Assembly (NCBI RefSeq): GCF_037042905.1
Contig: NC_087247.1
Span: forward strand, 75,562,420 to 75,626,419
Direction: 5' to 3'
DNA length: 64,000 nucleotides
Source: Lytechinus pictus
Lineage: Eukaryota; Echinodermata; Echinoidea; Temnopleuroida; Toxopneustidae
Position numbers and translations under genes: made by a program
Notes under the pieces: generated by a model
What the model was told of the DNA's origin: nothing
Databases searched by the model: none
Seen by the model: only the letters and a program-made list of their open reading frames with translations
Shown here: positions 12,501 through 26,200 of the stretch, one piece after another
How positions within the stretch are numbered: position 1 is the first letter of the stretch
Layout of the letters: the number at the start of each line of letters is the position of its first letter

Positions 12501-15500
12501 TCGCCGTACGGCCGCCACAGGGGAAATGTGACTGCAGCATTAATCATCGGATTCCCACAATCAGACTCAAGGACTGTAGGCGAATTTAAATGCTGCTGAA
12601 ATAATTTAATAATGTCTTCTTTTCATAAATGTTTTTGTATTTCTGGTATTGTTGTGTGTTATTTTATTGTGAAGGTGAAGCTTATTCAATGTTTAGATCT
12701 GGAATGGCGAGGAATACCCACTGCTAATATTAGTCATTTACTATAAAATTATAATTCTTTCGCTTATATTGTCAAAATGATCCAATGTTATGAACATGAT
12801 GAATTGAATGAACATTCCTGTTTGATTAGTTATTAATCTTAATGGGATGGTCCAGGCTGGAAATATTTTTATCTCAATAAATAGAGCAAAATGCTGAAAA
12901 TTTGATCAAAATCGGATAACAAATAACAAAATTATTGAATTGTTAAAGATTTGCATTATTCCGGTGAAACAGTTCTAGGCATGTTTTTATGAATAGTAAT
13001 TAGGTGGGCTGATGATGTCATATCCCCACTTGTTCTTTTATATTTTATTATATGAAATGAGGTTTATTCAATATTTTTCTACCAAGAACTAAAACGGTTG
13101 GATTGACAACTGATTAAGTGCATTAGTTATTTATTGCCGCAATTAATTTCATCATAATGGAGACACATCATTTACACATGTATGAAAAAAGGAAGCATTT
13201 ATGATTTCATGTAATAACATAAGAAAAAGGAAAGAGGGGATGTGACATCATCAGCCCAACTAATGAATATTCATGACGATGCGCGTATAACTGTTTTCAC
13301 AAAATATTGATAAACTTTAAAATTCAATAACTTCGTTATTTGTTATCCGATTTTGATGAAATTTCAGTATTTTGCTCTATGAATTTTATTTCGATATAAA
13401 TATTTTCAGCCGGACCATCCTTTTAATTTTGATATCTATTCACTGACTTCTTTTGTCAATTCAAATTCTTTCCAATTTACAGAACATGTCATCGCTATAG
13501 AAAATAGCACTTGGAGAAAATATTACTTGAACATGACAAAGACATCTTATAGTCTGTGGTTTCCTCGTGTAAATCGATCTAATGCTTGTCGATATAGCTG
13601 TGCTTTCAAAACATCAGATGGAGAAGAAGAATTGGTTTTCACACTTGAAGTATCATGTAAGTAGACAATTTTCCCATGTTCGATACATAATATTTAAACA
13701 GATGATGAGTTTCATCAAGTTATGAAGTGAAAGACACATTTATAAAATGTTTAAATTATTTCAAATTGATTTCATGCAAGTCATCAATCAACTCTTTTTA
13801 ATTATACACATCATTTTAATACTGGAGCTTATTATCACGATGATTACCATGGACAATAGCCTCGCCAAGGTCAACAATAGTTAATAAACAAGCATCGACG
13901 CAATGGTATCAGGATTTCACTACAATATTAGCTTGATTAGTTTATGGATAATGTGCATGTATCATGCAAGTGATAATTTATCCAAAGATAATTAGTCAGT
14001 ACAACAGGTAAAAAGCACCCAAATTGATGATTTTATCGACAAAAGTTAGATGATTAATAACTAACATGAACACAGTCATATTTGGCATACTTTGTATTCG
14101 TTTTGATTAATTATTCTCTTGCTTGAATTGGGCAGTAAAAGGATTTTCAGGGGAGAGAAGCCGGGGCTGTAATCCCGAGCTGTATATTGGTATACGAATT
14201 TTCACCGTCTATGACATTACATAACACACTAAGAAAAATATTAAGTTTGCACCCTAAATCAGCATGCACCTTTTGGATGCGGCAATTTGCATGATAAGTG
14301 TTGAAGGTGCAAAAACCACTCCTTGTTCTTGTTTGCACCCATCAAAACTTCGAAACTTTGCACCTTTTGGGGTGGATGGATTTTCGCGTTTAAGGTGTGA
14401 AAATTCTTTAAAGGGTACAACTTAGTATGTACCTTGCTTTTAATGGACCCAACTGCATCCTTAAATGTACAAAAAGCTTCAAAAAGCAGATTCTGAAATA
14501 CAGCGCGTCCCACAAAAATGTCGCTCTAATCTACGGCTGAATTAATTCTAAAACGATGTAAGTATTATTCTCAGGTAAATGCGCAGAACTAGAAAGCTCA
14601 TTATTTACAGTGAAGCACGAGCTTGAATATTAGCCCATTCCAAGTTTGCATGCAGCACTGCTGTATATTTTGCACTGTCCATGGAATATCAACCCCCTTT
14701 GATCATCAAGAATCTGACCAAGGAATTCCATGCTCTGACTAGGGAAATTATCTAACCCGGCTCATCAAATCACAACATTGAGCATGTTCAGAAAGAAGAC
14801 AGCAGTGCTTGGAACATCCATTACAAATCTGAAAATGGGAAATATACAATGAGAGAAATATTAGAGGTCTGGTCTATTTCATGCCTGATTATTGTATTCT
14901 CGTGTTTATGATTTATTTATTTTCATTTTAGTGGATCAATAGTTAATTCACTGTACCTCTTAGAATGAAAAAAGGAGGGAGGGACGGACGGAAAGGGTAC
15001 AATGAATAGTGACCTAAATAAGACCGGGGAATAAGTTCGAAGTGAAAATCAATTCACTTTTATGCCATCTGGTATCAGATGTTTACTTTTATTCTTCTTA
15101 ATTATCATAACCATCATGAATATTTTCTCTTCCCCTGTGTTTTATTTTTGTTTTCTTTAGATCGGCCTGAAATCAAGAAGATCCTACCAAACAAATTTCC
15201 ATTCCGTCATCCCAACCATCCTCGAAAAATATTTGTGAACGAGACCGAGAATATAACATTGTACTGTAATTCATCTGGTTCCCCTTCACCTTATATCACA
15301 TGGCGTAAAGATGATGCACCAAAATTAGGAATTTGTGTTAGTAAGTGAGAAACTCACACCCTTGTGAATCCTACATTTATTCATGTCAAAAAGCTGTGTG
15401 CGCTATGAACGCCTAGCTTAGCCGGGTAATATAGGAGCGCCTTGAGCACCTAACAAGGTGGATATGTGCGCAATATATATACCCTATATTATTATTATTA

Positions 15501-18500
15501 TTATTAAAAGGACAAGATTCAATATTACCACATGTAAATTTAAATAAAATTACAGAAAAAACAACTGAGAAGAGTCATAGCGTTCGTTCAAATATTCGGT
15601 CTATAATTCGGTCTATAACCCCAATACCCGTGTTTGGATAGTTTGAATATTATAAGAAGTACCGTTAACATTGGGTTTTGTTAGTATGTTGGTTAGTTTA
15701 CTGTAAATGTGCTTTTGAATTTCACTGACAGGCTTACCAATCCGCTGTCCGAATCGAAAGAGTTAGTACGTAAGCTTTTCAGACTATCGATTTCAAATAT
15801 TTGACACTTGTTTGATCATTATGTATAAGACTTTCGCTTTTGCTGAGAGAGTAGTTTACTCCAAATTCATATATCCTCAGATCAGTGCAGCTTTGTTGAC
15901 TCGAGGAGTTGATCATCAGGCAATTGCAATGCGATCTTTTTTTCACACCAGGAGAATGAAACCTTTGGAATAAGATAGCTTGTGTGAAAACAGAAAAATC
16001 AAAGAAACAGATCAACGAAGGTTTGAGAAAAATCGGACAAATAATGAGAAAGTTATGAGTATTTGAATATTGAGATCACCAATGCTATGGTAGATCCTCC
16101 CATAAATGTGACAAGGATGTGTGATGTCACTTGTGAACAACTCTCCCCATTACTTTAGTATATATTTCACTGAAACTGCCTCTTTTTTCACATCTATCAG
16201 TAGATCATGTGTTCTTTTAATAGGAGGGCATGTAATACAGGTTTTAAAGAATACATCATGGATAAATCTTTGTAAGTTGTGTTTTGTGAGATTCATTTAA
16301 AAAAAAGTTAATTTCTGTGCTAAAAAGTTGAATTTTGTGAACAAAATCTTACGCCATCAAACCCTATATGGTCATGTGACTTATGAATATTAATGAGTAT
16401 GTAAATAGCCAATATACGTGTATACAGTCAATCAGATGACACTAAAATCAAATTATTTTATGAAATATGCATTGTAATATTGCAGTGAGTGAATAAATAT
16501 TAATAATAATGATGATAATAATAATAATATACAGCTCTTGTATAGCGCATATCACATTATGAGTAATGTCTCTAATATTGAGAAACATATGTTAGGAATT
16601 AATTAAGGCTCTGATTTCGTTTGAGGAAAAAAAAAAATGAAATTCTAACTCACTTTTTGAATCACTAAACGTACTTTTCAACCTTATTTTTCGTACAGAT
16701 ATAGGTGCTTATCTCCATGTTTTCACCACACAGGATATTTGCAATAACAAAGCTTTGCTTTTGGGACACTGGCACCAATTACTAAATGTGTCAATATTTT
16801 CGCGGGTTGTTAAATTCGCGGCCGATCGGCAATTCGCGAAAATCAAAAGTCAAATCGGGTTCAACTGGCAATTTACCTTTGGGGAGGCTAGTATCGAAAA
16901 CAGCAGCAGAGCCCGTGGAAAATTCGGTTTTTATCTACATGGTCTAACGACAGTTGGACTAATTTTCCGTTTGTCTAATAACACATGGGCGTAACCCATT
17001 TGCAGTTGATCTAATGACCAATTCGTCAAATAACCAAATGGTCTAATATTGCATTTGCAGCTCTACATGACCTATTTTGTTATGGGGCGACAATGTGTGG
17101 TGTCAAATTTTGCACAAATTGTTGCGGGGCGACAATTTGTGGTGCAACAGACGCTCGATCGCATGTTGATTCCTAATCCTGCATCTGTTTTCCCGTGTTT
17201 TTCGCGGTAGGCGCGGAGAGCGAATTGAGTGTAATAAAACAAACAAACAAACAACCCCTACCATGTTCAGAGTGTGCAACTCTGGGACAGCTGCACAATA
17301 TAAGTGTATAGGCCTGCCCCTGAATCCTCCTTTACTTTTTCAAGGACGATTTTCGCGAATGCTATCCACTTTTCACTGGCAGTGACCCTCGGAGCAAGAA
17401 TGCACAGAAAATAATTTAGTTATACAGTATAACAAAGATAATAAAGATTCATTTTACCTTTGTTCGATAGTTAATTCTTAATTGTATGTACATATATTTC
17501 TTTTGAAAGATATTTAACCTTTGTTGAGAAAACAGGAATGGTTTGAAGCATATATATATTTACATTGTTGTACAATCCTAGTTTATGAAAGGATTCACAC
17601 TTTGAAAAAAAAAAGACCCTCTGACCACACGATCATTCTACTCTTTTCTTTCTGTCGTAGGCCTAGTGTGATTCAGTAAGCATATATTGCATTGTTTTAT
17701 ACCTGACTATTAATCACTATATTATGTTACACTCACTCCATTGATTTATTGTTGCTAAATTCAACAAAAGAATTAGATATCTTTCGGACTAAAAAGATAA
17801 TTAATTTTCATTTGCCTAACAGGGACATTCGGGTGATGACTTCATTTCAGCTTTTCTTAGTCCAAACTAATTTGATTCGTTTAAACTTTTTTACATTCTA
17901 ACTTTCGTGCAGACAAAACATATCGCAATACATTCTACTTACATAATTACAAGACCTGATATTGTGCCATTTGAAATAAAAAAAAAAGCGATCAGCTGAC
18001 TAAAATTAAAATCAACAAATATACATATATTTTATTCAACATGTCAGATGTATTTTCATTGTTGATTTTCTTTTGATTAACAGATAAGAGTTTACAACTT
18101 CTTGATGTTTCGCCTAATCAGAGTGGAGCTTATACATGCACCAGTGAAAATTCTCTTGGTGATGTTAGTGAGACTATCATACTGGTAGTACAATGTAAGT
18201 ATCCAAAACTATATAGCACATCGATGATGTGGAGCTCATCCGGCATCTCGCAAAGAAATTTAACACAATTTTTAATTTCAGCCCAGTTGACACTGTATAG
18301 TGAATTATAGCGGTGACATAAATTGAGGAAATAGAATTGATATTGATGAATAAATAACAGAGAAGAAGCATTTTTTTGTGACTTATGAATAAATTTTGTA
18401 TAAATGAGCATAATTTTTAAGTCAAAATGTATAAATTCTTTGTAGAACGTTGGTGAACCTCATGTAGCTCTTAGATGGAACAAAAAAAAAATCAAAATCA

Positions 18501-21500
18501 GTCAACAAATAAATAAGCATTCTTTTTAGTTTTGATAAATATGCATAAATGAGCATATTCAATGAGTTTTTTAAAATTCTGTGTTAAAATGTTGTATCCC
18601 CACCTACAGCTATTATATAAAGCAAACAAAGTTGAAAATAATCAACAAATGGAAGAGAAAAAGCATTCTTTGTGATTTATGAATAAATTTCGCATAAATT
18701 AGCATAATTTTCTATTCAAAATTTCAATATTCTGTGAGGAAATTTGGTGACCCTCATGTAGCTTTACCAGATGGATGAAAAAAAAAATCAAAATTGGCCA
18801 ACAATAAAGAAGAAGCATTTTTTTGTGATTATGATAAATTTTGCATAAATTAGCATAAATAATTTTCTACTCGAAAATCTCAAATTCTGTTTAAAATTTT
18901 GGTGAACCTCATGAAGCTCTACCAGATGGAAGAAAAAAAAATCAAAATTGGTCAACAAAATAAGAAGAAGCATTTTATGTGAATTTTGAAAAATATGCAT
19001 AAGTTAATTTCGCATAAATTAGCATTAAAAAATCTAGTCAATATTTCAAGATTCTGTGTAGAAGTTTGGTGAACCTCATAATGTTCATCCAGATGGAAGC
19101 AAAAAAAATCAAAATCGGTCAACAAATAAAGAAGAAGCATTTTTTGTGAATTAGGAAAATGCGCATATCTAATGAGATTCTGTGCAGAAGTTTTGAATCC
19201 CCACCAAGTGCTATCATATATAGCAAACAGAAATGAAATCGGACTTGAAATGACGAAGAAGCATTTTGAAATTGTGGACGGACGACTACAAACAGTCCTA
19301 AACAGGTACCTTTTTCCTATTTTCAGGTCAGTATACTAAAAAAATTCAGCTCGCGCTTCGCGCTCGCATTAATCTGTTGGTGAGATTTGTGTCTCTATCT
19401 CATAAGTCATATATATATATATATAAACTCCTCAAAAAAAGTTTGGAAATCTGACTTTGATCGATATTCCCTCCTCGGTTTTAGTAAATATCAATGTGTA
19501 ATTAATATTAATGAATAGCACATTTAATTCTATAAGATTATGGTTCACATGGAGGTGCAGTGCGTTGAAATGTGGGGCAAGGTCAAAATTCAAAAGTTGC
19601 AAAATGACACAATATTGAAAGTCACTGTTCTTTTTTCAGTGGTGATGAGTGGGTTTCTCAGCGGTTTATTTTAATTATTTTCATGCACCTTAACATCAAC
19701 ATTAACATGGAATCAAACACATCTCTGCACAATCAAACACATATAACAAACAAACAAACATGCATGGGTATTTCAACCACGACTCAAACCATGTTATCTC
19801 ACAGAACCATCACTACAGAAGCAGGGGCTTGATTTGAATGGATTTTCATCTCTATTGACACAAAGGACTGTTCTGTATTGACCCTTCATGACTGTTTCTG
19901 CTCGTTTTGCAGCTTTTCAATTCAGACCTCATCCAACACTTTTGAATCCTGCTCTTTTTATGATGGCATGACCATATCAAGCATGGTATCATTTTAAAGA
20001 AAATTAAATGATCTTTTGAATGATATGCATCGTGTAAAATTGGGAGTTGGGAGAAATCAATGGCCAAACTCAGATTTCCAAACTTTTTTTGCTGGTTTTG
20101 CAGCTTTTCATTTCAGACCTGAAACCCGCTCTTTTCGTGATGGCATGATCATAACAAGTATGGTATCATTTTAAAGAGAATTAAGGACGTTCCACAGTTA
20201 AAGTGAAATCCATGTCATTTTCACCAAACTTTGCACATAGATACTTTAGAACCTTAATATTCGAAATATGCAAAAATTAACATAGGTCCATGTGCTTGAT
20301 TTTTTGCTATAGAACTTCAAAGTTCACCCAAATTGATGTTCTTAAGAATTGCGCATTCAAAAGAATTTGGCATTTTTAGACCGCCCAAGATTACTACACT
20401 GAGTTTAAACCTGTATTACTCAGTCAAAATACATGAAAAAGTCATCAAATTTCGCAAGAGAGTTAATAATTGTATCGTTAGAATGGAGAATATATTTATA
20501 GTGCTATTTGTTTGCAATTTTAAGTTTAACAGCACTGTCAGTTCTTAAAAATGGCGTAAAAGATAACAAAATCCCAATCTAAAAAATGTGAAATTTCAAT
20601 AACAAACTACAAAAGTACAATAAATGCTGCACTTTATTCAAAATCCATGTCATTTTCACCAAAATTTGTAGAGTTGTAGAGGAAGGTATACCTAAGAGGA
20701 ACAAACATTAAAAAATAGGGGTTCATGTGCTTGTTTTTAAACTATCAGTATTTTTATTAGAGCAAATTTGCTTTTTAAAACACCAAAAATGCGCCGGATG
20801 CTTTGTATCTATGTGAAGAAAAAAGCAAAACCACTCTACCATTTATTCAAACTCGGGGTAATATTCGTGATTCTTGGCAGCACTGCAGAGTAAAGTATTT
20901 TGAAATTGTAGAGAATCTTTTTTTGAATGGTCCATGGAATAATTCATTTTTTTAGCTTCATGAAATAACGCATCGGATCTGCAGTTAAAGTGCAGAAGAT
21001 GAGAAAAATCAGCACAAACCCGCAGCTAATTAATCACCTGTTCATCCATTGTGACGTCAGCGCGCAGAGTGTAAACTATGCGCAGATCATAATGCGCACA
21101 AACATAACTGTGGAACGTCCTTAAATGATCTTTTGAATGATGTAAAATATGCATTGTGTAAAAATGGGAGTTGGGAGAAATAAATGGCCCAACACAGATT
21201 TCCAAACTTTTTTGAGGGGTTTATATAGGCCTATGTGTGTGTGTATGGGTGGGTGAGTTTGTTTGTTTTGTGTGATCGAGCGCCTTTGGAACGTTGATTC
21301 ATGATTTTGCCCCCCCCCCCTCAATCTGAAAAATGGATCGACGCCCCTCGATGGAGGTTATTATGAAGCAGTTCACAAGAAGTAATGAAATTGTATCAAG
21401 TGCCTGCCTAAAACATGGACATTCTAGCAAGAGATCGATGTGTATGTAATTGTGGACAATTGATTTAATAAGTCAACAAATTCATGAAAGCTAGAGTAAA

Positions 21501-23206
21501 GAAGTTGCCCCATATTATGGAATCCCTCAACCAGATATCTCACCAATCTCTCTGTATCGCTGCCTGTATATTGTAGAATACCCACAGCTTATTTCTGATA
21601 TATATTTTCTCTCTTTATGGTTGCAGATCGCCCTCGAGTTCTTGCAAAGTCAACTGATCTGCGCGGAGCTAAAGGAAGATATCTCCAATTACAATGCAGC
21701 GCTGACGCCATTCCCAGGGCCCGCTTTCACTGGCAAAAAGATGGGGAGATGATAGATTATCCAGATTCTGATTCGTAAGTGCCCCCCAAACCGAAACCCA
21801 TTTATAAATATTTTATCATGTCATTTTCTTATTATTTTTAGTGAACCCTACCTCTACCTTTTAGAAATCTAGCAATAATGAGGCAAACTTCCTGAGAGGC
21901 TGAATTATTCTAGCAGTATTAGCAGAGGTAGTTAATGGAGAAGTAGTTGTAGTAGTGGTGCCCGGGGGGGAGGGGCAGTTACATTGACGAGTGGATACCA
22001 TGCGCGACCCCCAAAACACGTAAAAAGGATGTCTTTTTCAAGATAGGGCACGTTACGTACGTAACGTAATAAGGGTGTCAAAAACACTAAAATAATAATT
22101 AAAAAAGTATCTATTTCGCTAGGAAAACTACGTGTTTAGGGTCAAATTTGCGACGGTATAAAAAGACTAAAATGTTTTATAAAGGACGTACAATTTGCCC
22201 CAACAGTCCATAGGCGGATGCAGGGGGGCCGAGGGACCCGGGCCCCCCTATTGGCGGAGCAAAACAATAAAAAAAGGAAAAAGGGGAGGGAAAAGAGAGG
22301 AGAATAAAGAAGAGGAGGAAGACGAGTGCATAAAATAAGATAAGGGGAAAACTTGGAAAATAAAAAATCTCTTTCATGCCACTATATAAAATTTTCGCTC
22401 GCATTGCCTGTTAGGTGATTTACATATCTTGTTCAATATGGAGCTTGAATATCAAGCTTGGAAGTCAAAATACAAAACATATTTCACCTCGGAAATCAAA
22501 CTTTCATTATTTTGTGTGATTTACAAATTGAGTTTTAAAAAGTGCCCTGTTAAAATGTCAGTTTTAGGTATGAAGATTAACATTTTCTGCTCGCGCTGCG
22601 CGCTCGCAATTTTGATTTATCAGGTACCTGTTTTTTTTTTTTGTATTCCATAAAGTTTTTAAAACATCCCTTTTCAGGTCTGATTGTCGAAACGTATCAG
22701 CTAGCGCTGCCATGCTTGCATTTTGATTGGCGAGATAAGTATGTCTCAATATTGATTATACAACAAACTACTTAAAATCCCCTTTTCATGACAGTTTATC
22801 AAACATTTTATCTCGCGATTTGCGCTCGAATTAATGGTTAAAAATATATTAACTGATGCAACCTATTCATAATTCAAAAGTGCTTGAAATGTCCAGTTTT
22901 CAGGCCATAATATCATCAGATTTCGCGCCCTCATTAGGCATTGATAAATAAGATATTAATTTGATAATTAAATTGTGCTTTGTGCTCGCATTAGGAAGAT
23001 CCTGTATTACTCATCCTTTTCATGATTTACAAAACATGAAAATAGTGGCCGATGATGACGAGCTAGAGAATGATGACTCTGGAAGAGTGAGGTATGGATG
23101 AGTAGAATCCAGGGGCGTCGATCCATTTTTCAGATGGGGGGGGGGGGGGCAAAATCATTAACGTTCCAAAGGCGCTCGATCGTACAAAACACCCACCCAC
23201 ACACAT

Positions 23207-23250
<44 letters not shown>

Positions 23251-26200
23251 CACACACACACACACATATATATATACATGTATATATATATATATATATA
23301 TATGACTCATGAGACACAGACACGTATCTCACTACACAGATAGTACGAGTGCCGAGAGTGAGCTCAAATTTCTTTATATTCTGAGCTGAAAACTTGATAT
23401 TCTAAGCATTTTTGGTACCAATGATTAAGATTTGTATCTAAAAGAAGAATAGATACGAGCGCGAAGCGCGAGCTGAAAATTTTGATATTTCGATCTGAAA
23501 AAATGACAGTTTACTGGACGTTTTTGATAAAGAACAAGCTATATATCCAAGAAAAGATGATTGCAAATTGAAGCAGTTCTTTTGAGGCTTAGAACTGAAA
23601 ACGGGACATTAACATTCACCAATTTAATCATGAAAAGTATGGGTTCTTGCTACAGAAATGATGCGAGCGCGAAGCGCGAGCTGAAAATTTTTATATTCCA
23701 TGTGAAAAGCGGACATTTTGAGCACGACTTTAAATAAAGAACGAGTTGTGTATCTCAATCTCGCTTGCTGAACATTACAATCTTGTTTTTTTTAATGCAT
23801 ATCCAGAATTATTGGGGGGGCAAAATGATATGTTTGCCCCCCCAATATTTTCATTGGTGGGGCGATCGCCCCCCCTGCCCCCCACGGATCGACGCCTCTG
23901 GTAGAATCATAGAAACAATGAGTCACTGTCCTCATGTTCATTATGATTTTTTATCATTATGTATCACCCTTATACTGATATTTTTGTTCTCTTCAAGTTA
24001 TGTCATCATATCTTTGAACCCGGAGACTAATTATGGTACCTACACTTGTGTTGCCACAAATTTTCTTGGATCTGCTCGAGCGCACATTAATGTCACAGGT
24101 ATCCTTAATAGCTTATAATTATCAAATTTGAAACCTAAAATTTCAAATAATAATTTTTTCATTTGACTCTATCACAATATTAAGAATTCTACAAATGCAT
24201 TTATTTTTTGCTTTTTTACACGTGCAACACATCGATAAATCTGCGGGGCGGCACTGCAAAAGGCAGGGCCGACCCTGTGATTTTCAATACAGAAACAAAG
24301 GAGAAAAAACAAGAAAAGGGAGAAAAGGAAAGAAATAACTAAGAAGAGAGGTCTGGGTGATGTAACTCTAGTCATCTCTACTATTCCTCTTTAAAATGAT
24401 GTAAAATATATGTAGTCTTGCCCCCACATTTGACATTGGGATAATTCAAAATGTTTTTGGTATGTAACTATAAGTTTAGCTACACTCAACTGAAAGTAGG
24501 ACTTCACTTCCCCTAAAGCAAATGTACAAATGTAAAATTTACGTTGTTACTCTTTTTATGTAACATTCTACAATTTCCAGAACCAACAAATCCATCTTTT
24601 GAAAATATTGATATTTAATCATCTAGGTCTACCGATGAAACCCGAGGTTGTGAGTGGTGTTAATGGAAGAATGAAGAACGTCTATCTACTCAGATGGAGA
24701 ACTAGTAAAGTACCACAAGATGCAATTACAGAACAATTGACAGTAGATTACTTCTTAATCAGTTGCATGAAAGTAGTACAAGAGGTAGGTCGAGAGTTGG
24801 TGCATGTCATCAGAAAATGTGACTCCCTCTAAACACCCATGGAAAATCAATAGGACAAAGGCAGAGAACAAAAGATGCACTTTTAGAACATATGAATATC
24901 AGGTGATAAAAAAATGAGCTAAATTGTGCTGTGAAGAGAGGTAAGTGCTAAAAAAGGATAAAATGCAAAATAATAAACTAATTCAGTTAATGTGGTAATA
25001 AGTACAATTATTGGTAGACTGCTTGAATTATGTACATATCATATAACAAACCAAACTGGGGATCATTAATTGGTAGAATTATTAAATGGATTGCTCTGTA
25101 ATACAGATTTGTTTTGGTTTGGGGTTACTTTGTTTGATGCAGTATTTTCTAGTTTATATCAGCAATGTAAGAAAACAATGATTTATGCATTAAAAAAAAG
25201 TATTGGAATTTCTAAAGGTACAGAATTATGAGCCAATACTTTCTGCTGTGAAATCAGGGGTGTTTCATAAATATTTAAAAATATTTTTTTTATATAGCGC
25301 TTTTCCCATAATGGCCCAAAGCGCTTTACAGCATATTATTACACCGGTCATCGGTTCCTTGCATGCCCACATACGCATATTCTCCACTCCCTGGGGAGCA
25401 TTCCAACAAGAGTTCCAAGACCTAATTGCTAGGCATATTACATAGGCTTTCGCATCCTACCGGGTACCCATTTAGCACCTGGGTCGAGAGTGGCAAAGGG
25501 TGGATTAATGTCTTGCCAAAGGACACTAGACTGCGGTGGGATTCGAACACATGACCCTCTACTTTCAAGGCGAGAGTCAGAACCACTACACCACAGCTCT
25601 TCCAGTTGTCATATCTGACAACTTTCCTTGATTTTGATTGGCTGAGGAGTACTGTTACTACAGTAATTGTTGATAAAACAAGACTTGTGGGATAAAACGT
25701 TTGACAAGTCCTTTCATGAAACGCCCCCCAGGATTCCTTTATTCTGAGACATGCCATATAATGGAATTTTCTTGTCATCGGAATGAAAGAAAAGAGAATC
25801 ATCAAATTTAATAGCGGTAAGAATGCTCTATGGTACACATTAGCCAGATAGTCATAATGCGATATTTCTTTTAAATCTTCAGAAAGTTGATGGAGGCTAT
25901 CCAAGGATAAGATATTATCCTCCGGATTCGATGAGACACACCTATTACACTAAAAAGCATGAGGAATACCATTCATATCCATTACGTCATCTATCTTCAA
26001 ACAGCACTTATAAAGTTACCCTATGCCCTTTTAACCAGTACGGAAAGGGAGAATGTACTGTATTTAATTTCACTACTTCATTCGGTTAGTATTCTTAACT
26101 TTCTCAACTCATGAAATAAACATTCAGTATGAGGCTGAAGTGTGATATATATCATTAAAATGTTATTCATGATAACCTAATAGTATAAGTTTGATTTTAT

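Larger units (their letters stand above)
9873..13482. other. Intron 2 of Ig gene (3.6 kb)
   Basis: AT-rich, with ATA/TAA low-complexity sequence at about 10,355-10,500, the MITE at 12,289-12,539 and a foldback at 12,841-13,423. I see nothing else from 10,500 to 12,280. Confidence 0.7.

Noticed and set aside
25540..25606. Functional tRNA gene, minus strand
   Set aside because: Same reason: tRNA-like head of a SINE.
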